Assembly: GCA_036781505.1 (NCBI GenBank)
Contig: DAIQAV010000133.1
Coordinates: forward strand, 1-6,880
Length of the DNA: 6,880 nucleotides
Source: FEN-680 sp036781505
Lineage (GTDB): Bacteria > Actinomycetota > Geothermincolia > Fen-727 > Anoxymicrobiaceae
Direction of reading: 5' to 3'
In this document: positions 4,267 to 6,880 of the stretch, one piece after another
Layout: each line of letters begins with the position of its first letter
How positions within the stretch are numbered: position 1 is the first letter of the stretch
Made by a program: the position numbers and the translations under genes
Notes under the pieces: model-generated
Told to the model about the DNA's origin: nothing
Database searches by the model: none
What the model saw: the letters and a program-made list of their open reading frames with translations, nothing else

Positions 4267-6880
4267 ATGATCACGAGGCGGGAATTCATCAAATACTCGG
4301 CGGTTGCGGGACTTGGGATGGCGATCCCGGGCGCATGGAAGATGGCGGGGGTCCTCCAGGCGGGGCGGCAGTTCGGCGCGAGCCCGGCGCTGACGCCGTT
4401 CGTCGACGCGCTCCCCGTGCCGGCCGCCAGGAAACCGACCGGGATGCTCAACGGCCTGCCGCTGTACGTCATCACCATGAAGGCTGGGGCGCAGAAGCTC
4501 CACAGGGACGCGCCGCCCACCAACATCTGGGGTTATGACGGCATCACGCCGGCGGCGAGCTTCGACGTGAACACGGGCGAGCCGATGTACGTGAGATGGG
4601 TCAACAACCTGCCGACGCCCCATCTGCTGCAGGCTTCGATCGACCATACGTTGCCGGGCATGCTGGGGAGGCCGGACGTGCGAGCCACGGTCCACGTCCA
4701 CGGAGCCGAGGTGCCTTCCGACAGTGACGGTGTTTTCGACAGCATGGGGATGATGTCACAGATCCTCCCCGGCCAATCCGCCCTCTTTTACTACTCGAAC
4801 GTCCAGAAGGGCGCCACGATCTGGTACCACGACCACGCCATCGGAATAGACCGGATAAACGTGATGGCAGGCATGGCGGGCTTCTATATCATCCGGGATC
4901 CCGTAGAGAAAGCACTGAACCTCCCCAGCGGAGCCTACGAGATACCCATCGTGATCCAGGACCGGATGGTGGATGCCGGCGCGCAGATCGTGTATCCGAC
5001 GGTGGGAGACAACTCGGGAATACACCCGCAGTGGGTGCCCGAGTTCTTCGGAGACTTGAGCGTCGTGAACGGCAAAGTGATGCCGTTCCTGCAGGTCGAG
5101 CCCCGCAAGTACCGCTTCCGCTTCCTCGACGGCTCCAACGCCAGGTTCTATAACCTGGGCATGTCACCGGCAGTGCCGTGGTGGCAGATCGGGACGGACG
5201 GCGGCCTTCTGGCCGAGCCCGTCGAGCTCGTCAAGCTCTTGTTCGCGCCGGGCGAGCGCTGCGACGTCATCGTGGACTTCTCGGGCCTGGCGGGGAAGAC
5301 CATAACGCTCAGGAACGACGCCCCGGCGCCCTATCCGGGCGGAGGCGGAGGGCCGGACATCCCTCGGATCATGCAGTTCCGCGTGACCAAGCCACTCGCC
5401 GGCCCGGACACCAGCAGCCGTCCCGGTTTCTTGAGGCCGGTCTACGACATACCTGAAGGCGCCGCGGTAATGGAGCGCAACATCGAGATGAAAGAGATAG
5501 GAGCAGCGGGCGGCCCGCTGGAAATGAAGCTGAACAACTTAGGGATGTTGGATCCCGCCACGGAGTTCCCGCAGCTCGGCAACATCGAGATATGGAAGTT
5601 CATAAACACGACCATGGACACGCACCCGATGCACATCCACCTGGTGCAGTTCCGGCTTCTCGACAGGCGTCCTTTCGACGTTCCCTTCTACAATGCCACC
5701 AAGAAGATCGTCTACACGGGTTCCGCGACGCTGCCCGACCCCAACGAGCTGGGCTGGAAAGACACCGTAAGAGTCCCGCCCGGCAACGTCGGCCGCTTCG
5801 CGATGAAGTTCTGCTCCTACACCGGCGGATATGTGTATCACTGCCACATCCTGGAGCACGAAGAGAACGACATGATGCGTCCCTACCAGACCACGCCGAC
5901 GACCTTCTACTTCGCGGAAGGCTCGTGCAGGCCGCAGTTCGATCCCTACATCACGCTGGAGAACCCCAACGCGACACAGGCCAACGTGAAGCTGACTTAC
6001 ATGCTCGGAAACGGACAGACCAAGGTCCAGAACGTCGTCGTCAAGCCGAATTCCAGGCTGACGATCACCGTCAAGAAGACCCTCGGTGAGGGGGACGACG
6101 CGGCGCACGACTTCTCCGCGAAGGTGGAGTCGACGAACGGCGTCCAGTTCGTGGCGGAGAGGTCCATGTACTTCAACTACAAGGGTGTCTGGACTGGCGG
6201 GCACTGCGTCGTCGGCGGGTTGATGCCCGAGTCGGCCTGGTACTTCGCCGAGGGCAACGCAAGGCCCAACTACGACGCGTACCTGTCGATCATGAACCCC
6301 GGCTCGACCGGATCCCACGTCAAGATCACCTACATGCTGGGCAACGGCACCCAGAAGTCCCAGACGATGACCGTACCGGCCCACTCCAGGGCGACGGTCA
6401 AACCGAAGGACTTCCTGGGCGAAGGCGACGATAACGCCCACGACTTCTCGGCCAAGGTCGAGACGACGGACGGGACCGCGATCGTGGCCGAGCGCCCCAT
6501 GTACTTCAACTACAAGGGCAAGTGGACCGGAGGGCACGACGTGGTCGGCGCCGTGGGGCCCGCGCCCACCTGGTACTTCGCGGAAGGCACCTGCCGGCCC
6601 GGCTTCGACTCGTTCATCTGCATACAGAACCCCAACTCGAACGAGGCGGACGTCAAGGTCACCTACATGCTCGGCGATGGAACGACTAAGGAACAGTTGC
6701 TGGCCGTCCAGGGCCAGTCAAGAAAGACGATCGTGGTCAGAGACATGCTGGGGACGGGAGACGACAGCGGCCATGACTTCTCCGCCGTGGTAGATTGCGT
6801 CAATGGCGAGAACATCGTGGTCGAGCGCTCCATGTACTTCAACTACAAGGGCATGTGGACCGGCGGGAGCTGCTTGATGG
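4267..6880 (+). CDS. Tat-exported CotA-like multicopper oxidase with C-terminal tandem repeats, 3' end outside window
   Basis: 871 codons are visible and open at the right edge. Residues 3-9 (TRREFIK) followed by a hydrophobic run form a twin-arginine signal, so the enzyme is exported folded with copper loaded. All copper motifs of a three-cupredoxin oxidase are present: VHVHG (His143, His145), WYHDH (His188, His190), HPMHIH (His453, His456, His458) and HCHILEHEENDMM (His525, Cys526, His527, His531, axial Met536). The last motif and the IMQFRV segment are close to the CotA/bilirubin oxidase-type laccases. Such enzymes couple one-electron oxidation of phenols, Cu(I), Fe(II) or Mn(II) to reduction of O2 to water; the substrate here is unknown. 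CotA is about 510 residues; the catalytic part ends near residue 545, and repeats start directly afterward. The oxidase call is very sure; the role of the repeats is inferred as surface attachment or binding. Confidence 0.96.
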   Translation, partial: MITRREFIKYSAVAGLGMAIPGAWKMAGVLQAGRQFGASPALTPFVDALPVPAARKPTGMLNGLPLYVITMKAGAQKLHRDAPPTNIWGYDGITPAASFDVNTGEPMYVRWVNNLPTPHLLQASIDHTLPGMLGRPDVRATVHVHGAEVPSDSDGVFDSMGMMSQILPGQSALFYYSNVQKGATIWYHDHAIGIDRINVMAGMAGFYIIRDPVEKALNLPSGAYEIPIVIQDRMVDAGAQIVYPTVGDNSGIHPQWVPEFFGDLSVVNGKVMPFLQVEPRKYRFRFLDGSNARFYNLGMSPAVPWWQIGTDGGLLAEPVELVKLLFAPGERCDVIVDFSGLAGKTITLRNDAPAPYPGGGGGPDIPRIMQFRVTKPLAGPDTSSRPGFLRPVYDIPEGAAVMERNIEMKEIGAAGGPLEMKLNNLGMLDPATEFPQLGNIEIWKFINTTMDTHPMHIHLVQFRLLDRRPFDVPFYNATKKIVYTGSATLPDPNELGWKDTVRVPPGNVGRFAMKFCSYTGGYVYHCHILEHEENDMMRPYQTTPTTFYFAEGSCRPQFDPYITLENPNATQANVKLTYMLGNGQTKVQNVVVKPNSRLTITVKKTLGEGDDAAHDFSAKVESTNGVQFVAERSMYFNYKGVWTGGHCVVGGLMPESAWYFAEGNARPNYDAYLSIMNPGSTGSHVKITYMLGNGTQKSQTMTVPAHSRATVKPKDFLGEGDDNAHDFSAKVETTDGTAIVAERPMYFNYKGKWTGGHDVVGAVGPAPTWYFAEGTCRPGFDSFICIQNPNSNEADVKVTYMLGDGTTKEQLLAVQGQSRKTIVVRDMLGTGDDSGHDFSAVVDCVNGENIVVERSMYFNYKGMWTGGSCLM
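5905..6880 (+). repeat. Three tandem 333-bp (111-residue) protein repeats, the third cut by the window edge
   Basis: Repeat units begin at residues 547, 658 and 769 (bases 5905, 6238, 6571), each exactly 111 codons apart. Shared landmarks in order are (F/W)YFAEG, RP, NP, TYMLG(N/D)G, SR, LG(E/T)GDD, HDFSA, ER(S/P)MYFNYKG and WTGG. Units one and three have a Cys after FAEG(S/T), and unit two has Asn-Ala there. The pattern suggests beta-sandwich modules. Similar FAEG repeats occur in surface proteins of deep-branching Actinomycetota; I cannot assign a family name with certainty. Confidence 0.95.

Noticed and set aside
5539..6537. Minus-strand ORF of 332 codons
   Set aside because: It is antisense to the copper oxidase and its repeats. 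Its internal periodicity only mirrors the 333-bp repeats.
5905..6880. Tandem 333-bp units as a CRISPR or non-coding satellite
   Set aside because: The units keep frame and conserve protein motifs; the period is far too long for CRISPR and there are no spacers.

Overview
This is a GC-rich bacterial window with strong Shine-Dalgarno sites, clear TATAAT-type -10 elements and a mixed strand layout. The C-terminal repeats of the last gene (about 111 residues, recurring YFAEG, TYMLG and HDFSA motifs) recall surface proteins of deep-branching Actinomycetota such as the OPB41 or Geothermincolia type. That placement is a guess from memory of similar proteins. If the selenoprotein call is right, the organism must also carry selenocysteine machinery (selA, selB, selC, selD) outside the window.

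Layout. On the minus strand at the left, a DUF1622-type membrane protein gene (621-1067) is followed after 12 bp by a partial gene for an archaeal-type ornithine cyclodeaminase/LOR-SDH family protein (1-608). A divergent promoter region at about 1068-1163 separates these from a plus-strand gene at 1164-1763. That gene is the highlight. Its reading frame crosses an in-frame UGA (1455-1457) exactly where the second cysteine of the AhpD/CMD-family CxxC motif should be, and a hairpin with a GGUC apical loop starts 14 nt further on. I read it as a selenoprotein with a CPQU active site; conventional annotation would split it into two short ORFs. Next come a polytopic membrane protein (1856-2515) and a good intrinsic terminator (2526-2563).

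The stretch from about 2.57 to 4.26 kb is mostly decayed. It holds a truncated SnoaL/NTF2-like fragment (2680-2865), one intact single-domain response regulator on the minus strand (2885-3238), a minus-strand gene that appears frameshifted in a G run (3279-3769) and whose 3' tail carries a three-copy 13-bp repeat, a REP-like palindrome (3821-3837), and a fragment resembling a second receiver domain that has lost its acidic residues (about 4128-4259).

From 4267 to the right edge runs a Tat-exported CotA-like multicopper oxidase with all copper ligands visible. It is fused to at least three tandem 111-residue repeats and is still open at the window end.

The genes do not form one pathway. The common thread is redox chemistry: a thiol/selenol oxidoreductase of the AhpD fold and an exported copper oxidase. 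No physical or regulatory link between them can be shown here.
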